64,000 nt of DNA from SAR86 cluster bacterium. GTDB lineage: Bacteria; Pseudomonadota; Gammaproteobacteria; Magnimaribacterales; AG-339-G14. The position numbers and the translations under genes are program-made. Below the pieces are notes generated by a model. That model was not told the origin of the DNA and did not search any database. It worked only from the letters and a program-made list of their open reading frames with translations. Numbering within the stretch: position 1 is the stretch's first letter; every line of letters begins with the position of its first letter. Of the stretch, positions 24,554 through 34,013 are shown one piece after another. The stretch lies in NCBI GenBank assembly GCA_028135785.1, contig JAOIHS010000005.1, forward strand, positions 1 through 64,000, read 5' to 3'.

Positions 24554-25166
24554 AAGATTTATATGGCACCTTTTTACCATAAATCAATACTTGAGTGCCA
24601 ACTTTTACATTTTTAAAAAGCTCTATTACATCTTCATTAAGCATTCTGATGCAACCTAAAGAAGCAGGCTTTCCAATTAAACCTTCTTCAGCGGTACCAT
24701 GAATATATATATATCTAGATTTAGAATCTACATTTCCACCTTTATTTCTTCCTATCTCAAGCCCGTCTAACCAAAGAATTCTTGATGTAATTACATCTTC
24801 TTCAATATCAATGGGTTTTGAAATTATTTTAGCAATTTCTTTAGTCCAAATGCGGCCCTTTAAAACTGCTCCTTTCGGTAGTTTATTTCCAATCTTTTCA
24901 GATATTACATGCGCTCCTAGTGGCGTTTTAAAACTATTTTTCTCGCTTCCTATTCCAAACGAAGAAGATGAGATTTCATAAGACTTCTCTGAAAATAATT
25001 TTTTAAGATAAAGTTTTTGGGCATCTAAATCTATCAAGATGTGAGTTCTATATTTATTTATATCATTAAAGCTATCTTCATCGATCATGCTGTAATTTAC
25101 GATATTAGGATTAATGCTACAACTTGTAAGAAAAATACCTATTAGGATTGATTTAATTTTTTTCAT
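24540..25166 (-). CDS. YkuD-domain L,D-transpeptidase lipoprotein
   Basis: This 208-residue protein has a lipoprotein signal (ILIGIFLTSC, lipobox LTSC) and a YkuD domain. The active site reads YIYIHGTAEEGLIGKPASLGCIRM, with catalytic His and Cys. Such enzymes form 3-3 crosslinks in peptidoglycan or attach proteins to it. It starts inside the end of lnt (14-bp overlap), so a lipoprotein is encoded directly behind the enzyme that acylates lipoproteins. Confidence 0.88.
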   Translation of the reverse strand: MKKIKSILIGIFLTSCSINPNIVNYSMIDEDSFNDINKYRTHILIDLDAQKLYLKKLFSEKSYEISSSSFGIGSEKNSFKTPLGAHVISEKIGNKLPKGAVLKGRIWTKEIAKIISKPIDIEEDVITSRILWLDGLEIGRNKGGNVDSKSRYIYIHGTAEEGLIGKPASLGCIRMLNEDVIELFKNVKVGTQVLIYGKKVPYKSYETF

Positions 25167-26694
25167 TTTTAAAAAATAATTTGTAACTCAGAAAAGAAAT
25201 GATTATAAAAGACATCAATAATAATATAGGAGTTTTTCCAATAACTGAAAAGGGAGATTGTCCCTTTCTAGAAATAATAATTTTATTTATGATCTTATGA
25301 TTGCGAGTTCTTAGGGCTTCAACATCAATAGTAGTACTTTCTATTACTTCTCCATATCTATTTATAATAGCGCTAATACCAGTACTGGTGCTTCTAATTA
25401 GAGGTTTGCCTTGTTCAGATGCTCTGAATCTTGCTATTTGAAGATGTTGATGTGGACCAATAGAATCGCCAAACCAATTATCATTACTGGCATTAAATAA
25501 AAGATTACTTTTCTTTGCGTGCTTTAAAAAAGTATCTTGGTAAGCAATTTCATAGCAAATAGCTGATGAAATATTAATTTCAGAGGATTTAATTAGGCTG
25601 TTATTTTGGGATGCTTGAATACTAGGTCTATTAAAATCAAAAAAATCAAAAAAATAATTAAAGAATGGAAACGGAACATACTCTCCAAAGGGAACTAATC
25701 TTTGTTTGTCGAATTGTCCTTCTAACACCCCAAAAGACATTAAAGAGTTATTAATTTCCTTTGATTTTCCTTCTTTATTAGTAAGCGTTCCAACAATAAC
25801 TCCCAAATTAACTTTTTCTGTTAAAGCTAACAAAGGATTAAGAGTTTTTTCATAATCAGAAAAAATTCCAGGTAAAAAAGCTTCTGGAAAAAAAATAAAT
25901 TTTACTTTGCCTTCTTCTTTTATAACTTGATTGGATTCCTTCAAAATAATAGATTCAAATAATTTAAGAGATTCTTTTTCACCTTGTGTACTCCATTTTT
26001 CCTGAATGCTTATATTGGGCTGAACAACTACGACATCTACTTCTCTATATTCTTCAGTCCAATCTTTTTTATACAAAAAGAAAGATGACCCAAAAAATAA
26101 AATCACTGAAAGCAAAGAAAAAATAACCAAATTATTAAAATAATTATTTTTAATGCTCGTTATTAATAAAATTATATTTGCGGGAATAAACAACATAAAA
26201 AAACTAACTCCAAAAATACCAATTAAAGGTATAAATCCTGAAAAAAAGAAGTTATCTAAAGTTGTATAACCTAAATAAAGCCATGGAAATCCCGAAAAGA
26301 AAAATTCTCTTAGCCATTCACCTAATACCCATAGAGAAGGAAATAAAAATATCAAATCAAATGAATTATTTTTTTTTAAGAGCGAAAATAAAAAAAAAGT
26401 AAAAGCAAAGAATAAAGATAAAAATATTGCTAAAAGTAAAGTGATTAATATCGATGTAATTTCATCTGCGCCGCCATAATTATGGATGCTATTTTGAATC
26501 CAGAAAATACCAAAAATCCACAATCCTAATCCAAAGACCCATCCAATAAAGAAGCTATCTTTTGCGTTAATTTTCTTAATTAAAAAGTAGGTTGATATTG
26601 GAATAATGCAGGCAACCAACCAAAAATTAAAAGGTTCGAAGGCTAAAACCAATAAAGATCCTAACAAGAACGAAACAATTAATTTCAAAGCCAT
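25153..26694 (-). CDS. lnt: apolipoprotein N-acyltransferase
   Basis: This integral inner-membrane enzyme adds the third acyl chain to lipoproteins. Over 513 residues there are several N-terminal membrane helices (LIVSFLLGSLLVLAFEPFNFW and others). A periplasmic nitrilase-like domain follows, with the Glu-Lys-Cys triad in FFPEAFLPG, KQRLVPFGEYVPF and SAICYEI. A last membrane helix lies near the C-terminus. It belongs to a minus-strand run starting at rpmB. Confidence 0.95.
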   Translation of the reverse strand: MALKLIVSFLLGSLLVLAFEPFNFWLVACIIPISTYFLIKKINAKDSFFIGWVFGLGLWIFGIFWIQNSIHNYGGADEITSILITLLLAIFLSLFFAFTFFLFSLLKKNNSFDLIFLFPSLWVLGEWLREFFFSGFPWLYLGYTTLDNFFFSGFIPLIGIFGVSFFMLFIPANIILLITSIKNNYFNNLVIFSLLSVILFFGSSFFLYKKDWTEEYREVDVVVVQPNISIQEKWSTQGEKESLKLFESIILKESNQVIKEEGKVKFIFFPEAFLPGIFSDYEKTLNPLLALTEKVNLGVIVGTLTNKEGKSKEINNSLMSFGVLEGQFDKQRLVPFGEYVPFPFFNYFFDFFDFNRPSIQASQNNSLIKSSEINISSAICYEIAYQDTFLKHAKKSNLLFNASNDNWFGDSIGPHQHLQIARFRASEQGKPLIRSTSTGISAIINRYGEVIESTTIDVEALRTRNHKIINKIIISRKGQSPFSVIGKTPILLLMSFIIISFLSYKLFFKNEKN

Positions 26695-26725
26695 TATTTG
26701 GCAATTTTATATTAAGCGAGCTGGT

Positions 26726-27349
26726 TTAGGATGTTTTTGTTAACCAGTAGTCAACTTTTATTTGATTAAGCAATTGACTGGTCTCCAGAATAGGCAAGCC
26801 CACAACATTTGAAAAGCTGCCATCAATTTTTTCAATAAATGTAGAGCCTAAACCTTGAATTGCATATCCACCTGCTTTATCAAGAGGTTCACCAGTATTC
26901 CAGTACTTTTTACAATCATTAGCAGAAAGAGATCTCATTAGCACATGCGTTTCAACGGAATTTAGAATTAAATCTACATCTTCAGATTTTTTATCTTTTA
27001 TTTGAGCTACTACTATAGAAGTTATTACTGAATGATATTGTCCAGATAAATCCATAAGCATAGAAATGCCTTGTTCTTCGCTTATAGGTTTTCCATAAAC
27101 CTTCCCATCTAAATGAACTATCGTATCTGCAGTTAGAACGGGTTTAATTATTTTTTTAGTTGATTGAAGCAGGGCAGATGCAGCTAAGGCTTTTTCTTTA
27201 GTATTTCTTTCCACAAATTCTATAGGAGATTCACTAATTTTTGGAGAGTCTTCATCGTAAGATATTTGAAGAACTTCAAAATCAACCTCTATAGATTCTA
27301 GGATTTCTTTTCTTCTGGGAGATTGAGAGGCAAGATAAATGCCAGACAC
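26726..27349 (-). CDS. Maf-like nucleoside triphosphate pyrophosphatase
   Basis: This 207-residue protein hydrolyses non-canonical or regulatory NTPs. The N-terminal signature is YLASQSPRRKEILESI, then SPIEFVERNTKEKA, the catalytic Asp in VLTADTIVHLDGKVYGKP, and DKAGGYAIQGLGSTFIEKIDGSFSNVVGLP, all canonical. SQSPRR suggests the YhdE-type dTTP/UTP group. The start is GTG and overlaps the rpmG stop by one base. Confidence 0.9.
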   Translation of the reverse strand: MSGIYLASQSPRRKEILESIEVDFEVLQISYDEDSPKISESPIEFVERNTKEKALAASALLQSTKKIIKPVLTADTIVHLDGKVYGKPISEEQGISMLMDLSGQYHSVITSIVVAQIKDKKSEDVDLILNSVETHVLMRSLSANDCKKYWNTGEPLDKAGGYAIQGLGSTFIEKIDGSFSNVVGLPILETSQLLNQIKVDYWLTKTS

Positions 27350-27504
27350 TATTTTATTTTTTCTTCTTTATAAATTACGTGTTTACGAGCTTTCGGATCA
27401 AATTTCTTTATTTCAATTTTATCTGGGGTGCTACTTTTATTTTTGTCAGTAGTATAAAAGTGACCAGTACCAGCTGAAGAAACTAATTTTATTTTTTCTC
27501 TCAT
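27349..27504 (-). CDS. rpmG: 50S ribosomal protein L33 (not in ORF track)
   Basis: A 51-residue reading frame too short for the supplied track. It translates to [20 protein letters not shown] and ends [18 protein letters not shown], a clear L33 of the cysteine-free type. Its start overlaps the L28 stop by ATGA, and its stop overlaps the Maf start. The order rpmB-rpmG is conserved in bacteria. Confidence 0.95.
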   Translation of the reverse strand: MREKIKLVSSAGTGHFYTTDKNKSSTPDKIEIKKFDPKARKHVIYKEEKIK

Positions 27505-27737
27505 ATCTTTTCTCCTCTAGCTCTAATTTCTTGCAAGACTTCATCAATTCCTTTTTTGTCTATTATTCTCAAACCTTTTGTAGAAATATTTAAAGTTATG
27601 TAGCGATTTTCTGATTCAATCCAAAATTTATGTTTGTGAAGATTAGGCATAAATCTTCTACGCGTCTTATTTACAGCCTTGGAAACATTGTTTCCAGACA
27701 TTGGAATTTTACCGGTTACTTGACATTGTTTACTCAT
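27501..27737 (-). CDS. rpmB: 50S ribosomal protein L28
   Basis: This 78-residue ribosomal protein starts [29 protein letters not shown] and continues with [19 protein letters not shown], matching L28. It heads the minus-strand run rpmB-rpmG-maf-lnt-ldt-peroxidase and is divergent from coaBC. A radC gene often found beside it in gammaproteobacteria is not present. Confidence 0.97.
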   Translation of the reverse strand: MSKQCQVTGKIPMSGNNVSKAVNKTRRRFMPNLHKHKFWIESENRYITLNISTKGLRIIDKKGIDEVLQEIRARGEKI

Positions 27738-27814
27738 AAAAAACCCTCAGGGACGTGTTTTATACCAGAATCTAAACTGCATGGAAACCTATCTAGGATA
27801 TAATTATTATTAAA

Positions 27815-29011
27815 ATGAAACAATTAGCAAATAAACATATTTTATTATGCGTTACTGGAGGTATCGCAGCCTATAAAGCTGCCGAAATAATAAGACTTTT
27901 TAAAACCTCTAATGCTGAAATAAAAGTCTTGATGACACAAGCAGCTCAAGAGTTTATTACACCTCTTACGATGCAAGCTCTTTCAGGAAATTTAGTTCAC
28001 ACAGATTTATTAAGCACCGAAGCTGAGGCTGCAATGGGACATATTGAATTGGCTCGATGGAGCGATGCAATTTTAATTGCTCCATGCTCCGCAAATTCTA
28101 TTGCTAAGTTAGCCGAAGGAAGAGGAGATGATCTTATGACTACAGTTTGTTTAGCTGCTAGTTGTCCTATTTATATTGCTCCTGCAATGAATCAAGCAAT
28201 GTGGGCTGATTCTAGAACTCAGATCAATTTTAATAAGTTAAAAGAAAATAAGTTTATTTCAATTGGGCCTGACGCTGGAGAGCAAGCCTGTGGAGATGAA
28301 GGGTTCGGAAGAATGTCAGAACCAAAAGAAATAGTAAAAATAGTTTCAAAAAAATTTTCTACCGGGCTCGTAGCAGGAAAAAAAGTTTTGATCACTGCTG
28401 GGCCTACTAGAGAAAAGATAGATCCAGTTAGATATATCTCAAATAGAAGTTCAGGAAAAATGGGTTATTCTTTAGCGGAAGCTGCTAGAGATGAAGGAGG
28501 GATAGTTACTATAATTAGTGGACCCGTCGAATTAAAAACTCCTGAAAAAGTTACTAGATATGATGTCGAATCAGCTGATGAAATGATGAAAAAGGTAAAT
28601 GAAATAATAGACCAATTCGATATATTTATAGCTACTGCAGCTGTTGCCGATTACAAGCCAGAAGAATATCAAAATCAAAAAATCAAGAAAAAAGAAAAGG
28701 AATCCATCTTGCACATTGATCTAATTGAAAATAAAGATATTTTAAAATCTATAGCGAAAAACAAAAAAGAAATTAAGGTTATTGGTTTTGCAGCTGAAAC
28801 TCAGGATATTGTAGAAAATGCGAAGAAAAAATTATTAGAAAAAGAATTAGATTTAATCATTGCTAATGATGTTTCAGATAAAACAATTGGATTTGATTCG
28901 GATGAAAATGAAGTCTATTTAATTACAAAAAAAACTGAAAAAAAAATTGATAAAGTTTCAAAAAAGAAACTTTCTAGAAATATAATCAACTTCATCGCAA
29001 AAAACTTATAA
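27815..29011 (+). CDS. coaBC: bifunctional phosphopantothenoylcysteine decarboxylase / phosphopantothenate-cysteine ligase
   Basis: This two-domain enzyme makes 4'-phosphopantetheine on the route to coenzyme A. The N-terminal flavoprotein CoaC domain (1 to about 185) has LLCVTGGIAAYKAAEIIRLF, the catalytic His in GHIELARWSDAILIAPCSANSIAK and PAMNQAMW. The C-terminal CoaB domain has VLITAGPTREKIDPVRYISNRSSGKMGYSLA and ATAAVADYKP. Its 398 residues are the usual length. dut starts directly after its stop. Confidence 0.96.
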   Translation: MKQLANKHILLCVTGGIAAYKAAEIIRLFKTSNAEIKVLMTQAAQEFITPLTMQALSGNLVHTDLLSTEAEAAMGHIELARWSDAILIAPCSANSIAKLAEGRGDDLMTTVCLAASCPIYIAPAMNQAMWADSRTQINFNKLKENKFISIGPDAGEQACGDEGFGRMSEPKEIVKIVSKKFSTGLVAGKKVLITAGPTREKIDPVRYISNRSSGKMGYSLAEAARDEGGIVTIISGPVELKTPEKVTRYDVESADEMMKKVNEIIDQFDIFIATAAVADYKPEEYQNQKIKKKEKESILHIDLIENKDILKSIAKNKKEIKVIGFAAETQDIVENAKKKLLEKELDLIIANDVSDKTIGFDSDENEVYLITKKTEKKIDKVSKKKLSRNIINFIAKNL

Positions 29012-29566
29012 ATGATTAGGTGGCTTTTATCCCGAATTGCTGGATTCTTAATACCTAGTCTTCTAGCAAGTTTTTTTAAGTCTTCAAATAATGAAATAAA
29101 AAAAGATAATTCTTTGAGTGTCCAATTTAAGATTTTAGATGAAAGCCTGGGTAAGGATATTTCTTTACCAAAATTCCAAACAGAAGGCTCTGCGGCAATA
29201 GATTTAAGAACTAATATAAAAAGCTCAATAATTCTTAAGCCTAATGAATCACACCTTTTTACAACAGGATTTTCAATTCACATAAAGAACCCCAGTTTTG
29301 CTGCGTTGATAATGCCCAGATCAGGCTTAGGACATAAACATGGAATAGTGTTGGGTAATTTAATCGGCCTCATCGATTCGGATTATCAGGGAGAAATTAT
29401 GGTTTCATTATGGAATAGATCTTTAGAATCTTTTAAAATAGAACCAGGAGATAGAATAGCTCAAATGATGTTTTTAGAAATAGCTTCACCTAATTTTAAA
29501 ATTGTTTCTGAGTTCTCTCAATCAGAAAGAGGAGATAGGGGTTTCGGGTCTTCAGGTAACACTTAA
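29012..29566 (+). CDS. dut: dUTP diphosphatase with hydrophobic N-terminal extension
   Basis: This enzyme hydrolyses dUTP to dUMP. The five trimeric dUTPase motifs are visible: GSAAIDLRTN, PRSGLGHKHGIVLGNLIGLIDSDYQGEI, WNRSLESFKIEPGDRIAQMM and the C-terminal SERGDRGFGSSG. The family normally begins near LSVQFKILDE (about residue 38). Here about 35 extra residues precede it, starting MIRWLLSRIAGFLIPSLLASFF, which resembles a membrane anchor. A TTG at the LSVQ position is an alternative start, but the ATG lies directly behind the coaBC stop. Confidence 0.93.
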   Translation: MIRWLLSRIAGFLIPSLLASFFKSSNNEIKKDNSLSVQFKILDESLGKDISLPKFQTEGSAAIDLRTNIKSSIILKPNESHLFTTGFSIHIKNPSFAALIMPRSGLGHKHGIVLGNLIGLIDSDYQGEIMVSLWNRSLESFKIEPGDRIAQMMFLEIASPNFKIVSEFSQSERGDRGFGSSGNT

Positions 29567-29580
29567 TTTAAGGGGTAAAG

Positions 29581-31143
29581 ATGGATATTCAACTACAAAA
29601 CTCACTTGCAAATAGTTTGAGATGGCGTTGTAAAAACTCAGCTGAAGATATAGCAATAAAATTTCTAGATCGAGAGCAAACATATTCTGAATTTGATAAT
29701 AATTCTAATTTAGTAGCTCAAGGACTATTAAAGTTTGGGATAAAAGAAGATACAAGGGTCGCTTATTTAGCAAAAAATACAGATTATTTTTTTGAAATTT
29801 TTTATGGAGCCTTAAAGACTAGGTCTGTAGTAGTAGGAGTAAATTGGAGACTGACAGCTAATGAAGTTGCTTATGTTTTAGAGGATTCAAAAAGCGAAGT
29901 AGTATTTGTTGGACCTGAATTTTTTGAAATAATAGAAACAATCAAAGATAGGCTCTCTTCTTTAAAGAATATTGTTTGTTTGGATAAGGATCATTCTGAT
30001 TGGATTTCTTATGAAACTTGGAGAGATAGTCAAGAAAATAAAGATCCATTAGCAGAATCAACAAAAGATGACGATGTTATACAGCTCTACACATCAGGAA
30101 CTACAGGTAATCCAAAGGGAGTTCAGCTCACAAATAAAAATTTTCGTAGTGCAACGGAATCAACTATAGAGCTCATTCCATTTAGCTCAGGAAGTAACTC
30201 TATGGTTTGCATGCCGGTATATCATATAGCTGGAACAAATTGGGGTATTTGGGGTTTACTGCAAGGTTGTAAAAATATAATAATTCCTGAAGTTGAACCA
30301 GGATTAATACTTGATTTGGTTGAAAAAGAAAAGGTTGAGCTTGTTCTATGGGTACCCGCTGTAATTTTGTTTCTTCTTCAGCATCCTAATGCATCTAAAA
30401 CTGACTTTAGTTCTTTAAAAATGGTTATGTATGGTGCGTCTCCGATTGCAGAAGATACTGTTACCAAGGCAATTGAGCTAATGGACTGTGGTTTTTACCA
30501 AGTTTATGGGCTTACCGAAACTACAGGTGCAATAACAATACTATCTGCTGAAGATCATCCCGTGGATAAAGGAAAACTTAGATCTTGTGGAAAACCTCTC
30601 CCAGGAGTTGAAATAAAAATAGTAGGTGAAGAGGGAGAGGACGTTTCTCAAGGTAAAGTGGGAGAAATCATTACCAAGTCAAATTTAAATATGAAAGGTT
30701 ACTGGAATAATGAAAAAGCTACCTTAGAGTCAATTAAAAACGAATGGTTTTATTCAGGCGATGTTGGTTATTATGACGAAGAGGGATATTTATATATCCA
30801 CGACAGAGTCAAAGACATGATTGTTTCTGGAGGAGAAAATATTTATCCGGCAGAAGTCGAAAATGCCCTTATGAGCAATCCCCATATTCTAGATGCGGCA
30901 GTCATTGGAATACCTGATGAAAAATGGGGTGAATCAACTAAAGGCTTTGTAGTTTTAGATGCTGATAATGCTCTAACTGAAGAAGAAATAATTTCTTATA
31001 CAAAAGAAAAAATTGCTTCATATAAATGCCCTAAATCGATAAATTTTATTAAAGAGCTTCCAAGAAATCCATCTGGAAAGGTTCTGAGAAGAGAGTTAAG
31101 AGATCCTTTTTGGAAAGATCAAGAAAGAGGAGTTGGAGGCTAG
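29581..31143 (+). CDS. AMP-forming acyl-CoA synthetase (FadD-like)
   Basis: This 520-residue enzyme activates a carboxylic acid to its CoA thioester through an acyl-AMP. It has the P-loop YTSGTTGNPKG, the YGLTETTG adenine motif, the hinge YSGDVGYYDEEGYLYIHDRVKDMIVSGGENIYP, and the catalytic lysine in NPSGKVLRREL near the C-terminus. The acyl substrate cannot be read from sequence; medium or long chain fatty acids are likely. It starts 14 bp after dut with an AAGGGGTAAAG ribosome binding site. Confidence 0.88.
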   Translation: MDIQLQNSLANSLRWRCKNSAEDIAIKFLDREQTYSEFDNNSNLVAQGLLKFGIKEDTRVAYLAKNTDYFFEIFYGALKTRSVVVGVNWRLTANEVAYVLEDSKSEVVFVGPEFFEIIETIKDRLSSLKNIVCLDKDHSDWISYETWRDSQENKDPLAESTKDDDVIQLYTSGTTGNPKGVQLTNKNFRSATESTIELIPFSSGSNSMVCMPVYHIAGTNWGIWGLLQGCKNIIIPEVEPGLILDLVEKEKVELVLWVPAVILFLLQHPNASKTDFSSLKMVMYGASPIAEDTVTKAIELMDCGFYQVYGLTETTGAITILSAEDHPVDKGKLRSCGKPLPGVEIKIVGEEGEDVSQGKVGEIITKSNLNMKGYWNNEKATLESIKNEWFYSGDVGYYDEEGYLYIHDRVKDMIVSGGENIYPAEVENALMSNPHILDAAVIGIPDEKWGESTKGFVVLDADNALTEEEIISYTKEKIASYKCPKSINFIKELPRNPSGKVLRRELRDPFWKDQERGVGG

Positions 31144-31148
31144 TTTTT

Positions 31149-31739
31149 TTACTTTCTTAGTTTCATTGGGTCTTTATAAACGGCATACATCGATACAATT
31201 AAAACAGTTCCAAGAATCGCGTATGTGAAGTATTCTACTAAAGCTACTCCCAGAAAATATCCAGTCAAAACATAAGCACTAGTCCAAAAAGGCGTAGCTA
31301 ATATTTCTACAGGAAAAAAAACTCTAGATTTCATTCCCAAAGAACCAGCAGTTAGAGGAACAATACATCTTAAAGGGCCAATAAACCTTCCTAAAGCGAC
31401 ACTCAATATTCCGTATTTTTTCATGAAAATTTTAGCCTGTGAAAGATATTGATGATAATTTACAGGTACCCATTCATCAACTTTATGACCGATAGATTTA
31501 CCAATAATAAAGCTCACAGAATCTCCAATAATCATGCCTAGTGTTGCATAGGCAAGAATTTCTAATGGATTTATGTTGACTGATGCAGCTATGGCTGCGA
31601 CTCCAGGGACTATTAAAGTTGCAGGAGTAAACAAACCTACTATCACTAATGATTCCACAAAAACTAAAATAAACATTGTCCAAGTTATCCAACCTGGATT
31701 ATTTTCAAGGAATTCTAGAATCGAACTAAATTCAAACAT
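31149..31739 (-). CDS. DedA-family (SNARE-associated/VTT) membrane protein
   Basis: This 196-residue inner-membrane protein belongs to the DedA family, implicated in lipid flipping and envelope homeostasis. It has FVESLVIVGLFTPATLIVPGVAA, the re-entrant-loop motif LGRFIGPLRCIVPLTAGSLGM with the conserved Arg, and several membrane helices. The track start at 31838 adds 33 unlikely residues and runs into the divergent proA; the ATG at 31739 (MFEFSSILEFLENNPGW) is preferred. Confidence 0.85.
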   Translation of the reverse strand: MFEFSSILEFLENNPGWITWTMFILVFVESLVIVGLFTPATLIVPGVAAIAASVNINPLEILAYATLGMIIGDSVSFIIGKSIGHKVDEWVPVNYHQYLSQAKIFMKKYGILSVALGRFIGPLRCIVPLTAGSLGMKSRVFFPVEILATPFWTSAYVLTGYFLGVALVEYFTYAILGTVLIVSMYAVYKDPMKLRK

Positions 31740-31784
31740 TAAAATTGGTTTCTTAGGCCTATAATTATTGCAATAATACCCTAC

Positions 31785-33047
31785 ATGACAGATAAAAATA
31801 ATATTTCTGAACTTAAAGAAATTCTTGATAGAGCTCAAGAATCAAAAAATCTTTTAAGAAGTGCTCCAGCAGACTTAAAAGATAATGCTCTGACATTTGC
31901 TGCAGAAAGTCTTGATGGTCAAAGAGATAGTTTAAAAGCTGCAAATTTAGAAGATATGAATTTAGCACTTTCATCTGATCTTCAAGATAGCTTTGTAGAT
32001 AGATTAAAACTTAATGATCAGAGAATTGATTCAATGATCTCCGGACTCAAGAAAGTGATTAAGTTAGATGATCCTGTAGGTCAATTAACGGAAAAAAAAT
32101 CCTCACCCTCAGGTTTTTTAGTTAGCAAAATGCGAGTACCCTTAGGCGTCATTGGAATAATTTATGAATCTAGACCAAACGTTACAGCTGATGCATCTGC
32201 ACTTTGTTTGAAATCTGGTAATGCATGTATTTTGAGAGGGGGATCAGAAGCTAGGAATACCAATAAAGAGATAGAGTTGTGTATGAAAGAAGGACTTATG
32301 GCTGCTGGATTACCAGAAAATTCAATACAGCTTTTAAAAAATCAGGATAGAAGTTTGGTGTCTGAACTAATAAAAATGGAAGGAAAGGTAGATTTAATAA
32401 TCCCCAGAGGTGGGAAAAGTTTAATCAAAGTCATTTCTAAAGATTCTCGAGTACCTGTTCTAAAGCATTACGAAGGACTTTGCCATGTTTTTATAGATGA
32501 TCAAGCAGATATGGAGATAGCCTTAGAAGTGGCAGTTAATGCAAAAGTTTATCGATATGGAATTTGTGGAGCTATGGAAACTCTTTTGGTGTCTAAAAGT
32601 ATGGCTAGAAATATATTACCTCTCTTAAAAAATAGATTTGATGAGCATAATGTTGAGCTAAGAGGCTGTCACCTTACAAAAGAAATTATCGAGGTAAAGC
32701 CTGCCTTAGATATTGATTGGGAAACCGAGTATTTAGAGCCTATTCTTTCAATAAAAATCGTTGAAGATATAGATGAAGCAATTTCGCATATTAATCATTT
32801 CGGATCTGGACACACTGATTGCATAATTACTGAAAACGAAAATTCAAAAATTAAATTTCTATTAGAAGTTGATTCAAGTTCAGTAATGCATAATGTACCT
32901 ACTTGTTTTGCAGATGGCTTTGAGTATGGATTGGGAGCAGAGGTAGGTATTTCTACAGATAAATTACATGCTCGAGGACCAGTAGGACTCGAAGGCTTGA
33001 CGAGTCAAAAATTTGTTATTGAAGGAACTGGACAGTTAAGAAGCTAA
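31785..33047 (+). CDS. proA: glutamate-5-semialdehyde dehydrogenase (gamma-glutamyl phosphate reductase)
   Basis: This NADPH enzyme performs the second step of proline synthesis. The 420-residue protein shows RVPLGVIGIIYESRPNVTADASALCLKSGNACILRGG, the catalytic Cys in VYRYGICGAMETLLV, and the C-terminal GLGAEVGISTDKLHARGPVGLEGLTS. It starts a plus-strand run through nadD, rsfS, mrdA, rodA, mltB, dacA and an aminotransferase. proB is not in the window. Confidence 0.96.
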   Translation: MTDKNNISELKEILDRAQESKNLLRSAPADLKDNALTFAAESLDGQRDSLKAANLEDMNLALSSDLQDSFVDRLKLNDQRIDSMISGLKKVIKLDDPVGQLTEKKSSPSGFLVSKMRVPLGVIGIIYESRPNVTADASALCLKSGNACILRGGSEARNTNKEIELCMKEGLMAAGLPENSIQLLKNQDRSLVSELIKMEGKVDLIIPRGGKSLIKVISKDSRVPVLKHYEGLCHVFIDDQADMEIALEVAVNAKVYRYGICGAMETLLVSKSMARNILPLLKNRFDEHNVELRGCHLTKEIIEVKPALDIDWETEYLEPILSIKIVEDIDEAISHINHFGSGHTDCIITENENSKIKFLLEVDSSSVMHNVPTCFADGFEYGLGAEVGISTDKLHARGPVGLEGLTSQKFVIEGTGQLRS

Positions 33048-33053
33048 TCATCC

Positions 33054-33686
33054 ATGTCTAAAATAATAGGAATTTTTGGAGGAGCTTTTGATCCTGTTCA
33101 TATCGGTCATACCGAAAGTATTGCTAATCTTAAAAATGAACTAGAGTTTGAAAAAATCCATATTGTTCCATGTAATATTCAGGCCCTAAAAGGATCTTCA
33201 ATAGCCTCGCCAAACGAAAGACTAAAAATGTTAGAAATTGCTTTCAAAGATCAATCAAATATATATATAGATGATAGAGAAATAATAAAAGGCGGGACTT
33301 CTTATACATATGAAACTATAAGAAATATAAAAGCTGAATATCCAGATAAAAATCATTTTTCATTCATCATGGGCATAGACGCTTTTCTAGATTTTAAAAA
33401 ATGGAAAAATTGGTTAGATATTTTAGAGACGTGTTCAATTATTATCTTGCAAAGACCTAATTATGAAATTTCTAGAGAACTCTTGAGTGATTTTAAAGAC
33501 AACATTACCTCGGATATTGATGATGTTCTCTCTCAATCTGGAAAAATAGTTTTTACTGATATTTCTCTTTTAAATATTTCATCTTCGGAAATAAGAGATG
33601 ATTTAGAAGTAGATAGTTTAAATGAGGCTAAAATAGATAAAGAAGTGGTTAATTTTATTAAAAAAAACCTTTTATACATAAAATAA
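33054..33686 (+). CDS. nadD: nicotinate-nucleotide adenylyltransferase
   Basis: This enzyme adenylates nicotinate mononucleotide in NAD synthesis. The 210-residue protein has the nucleotidyltransferase motif IFGGAFDPVHIGHTES and the C-terminal LLNISSSEIRDDL. FIMGIDAFLDFKKWKNW contacts the nicotinate side. It follows proA after 6 bp and precedes rsfS immediately, the classical gammaproteobacterial order. Confidence 0.94.
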   Translation: MSKIIGIFGGAFDPVHIGHTESIANLKNELEFEKIHIVPCNIQALKGSSIASPNERLKMLEIAFKDQSNIYIDDREIIKGGTSYTYETIRNIKAEYPDKNHFSFIMGIDAFLDFKKWKNWLDILETCSIIILQRPNYEISRELLSDFKDNITSDIDDVLSQSGKIVFTDISLLNISSSEIRDDLEVDSLNEAKIDKEVVNFIKKNLLYIK

Positions 33687-34013
33687 ATGACAAAACTATC
33701 TAAAAATTTAATCGTAAAAAATCTTGATGATCTAAAAGCTATTGACACAAAGATACTGGATTTAAGCAAGATAAATTCTTTTACAGATCACCTAGTCATT
33801 ACAACTGGTACTTCTTCGCCTCACATATCTGCTATTTCAAAAAAACTATACGAAGAATTAAAGAAAAATAAAATACCAGTTTATGGATATGAGGGCAAAG
33901 GCTCCAAAGAATGGATTCTTATAGATTTAGGAGAAATAGTAATCAATGTAATGTCTGCTTCAGCAAGAGAACTATATGATCTAGAAAGTCTTTGGGATCC
34001 CTCTTTACTATGA
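33687..34013 (+). CDS. rsfS: ribosome silencing factor RsfS
   Basis: This 108-residue protein binds L14 and blocks subunit joining during starvation. The family motif region LDLSKINSFTDHLVITTGTSSPHISAIS is followed by GYEGKGSKEWILIDLGEIVINVMSASARELYDLESLW. It begins directly after the nadD stop. In E. coli and many relatives rlmH follows; here the next gene is mrdA, overlapping by ATGA. Confidence 0.94.
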   Translation: MTKLSKNLIVKNLDDLKAIDTKILDLSKINSFTDHLVITTGTSSPHISAISKKLYEELKKNKIPVYGYEGKGSKEWILIDLGEIVINVMSASARELYDLESLWDPSLL

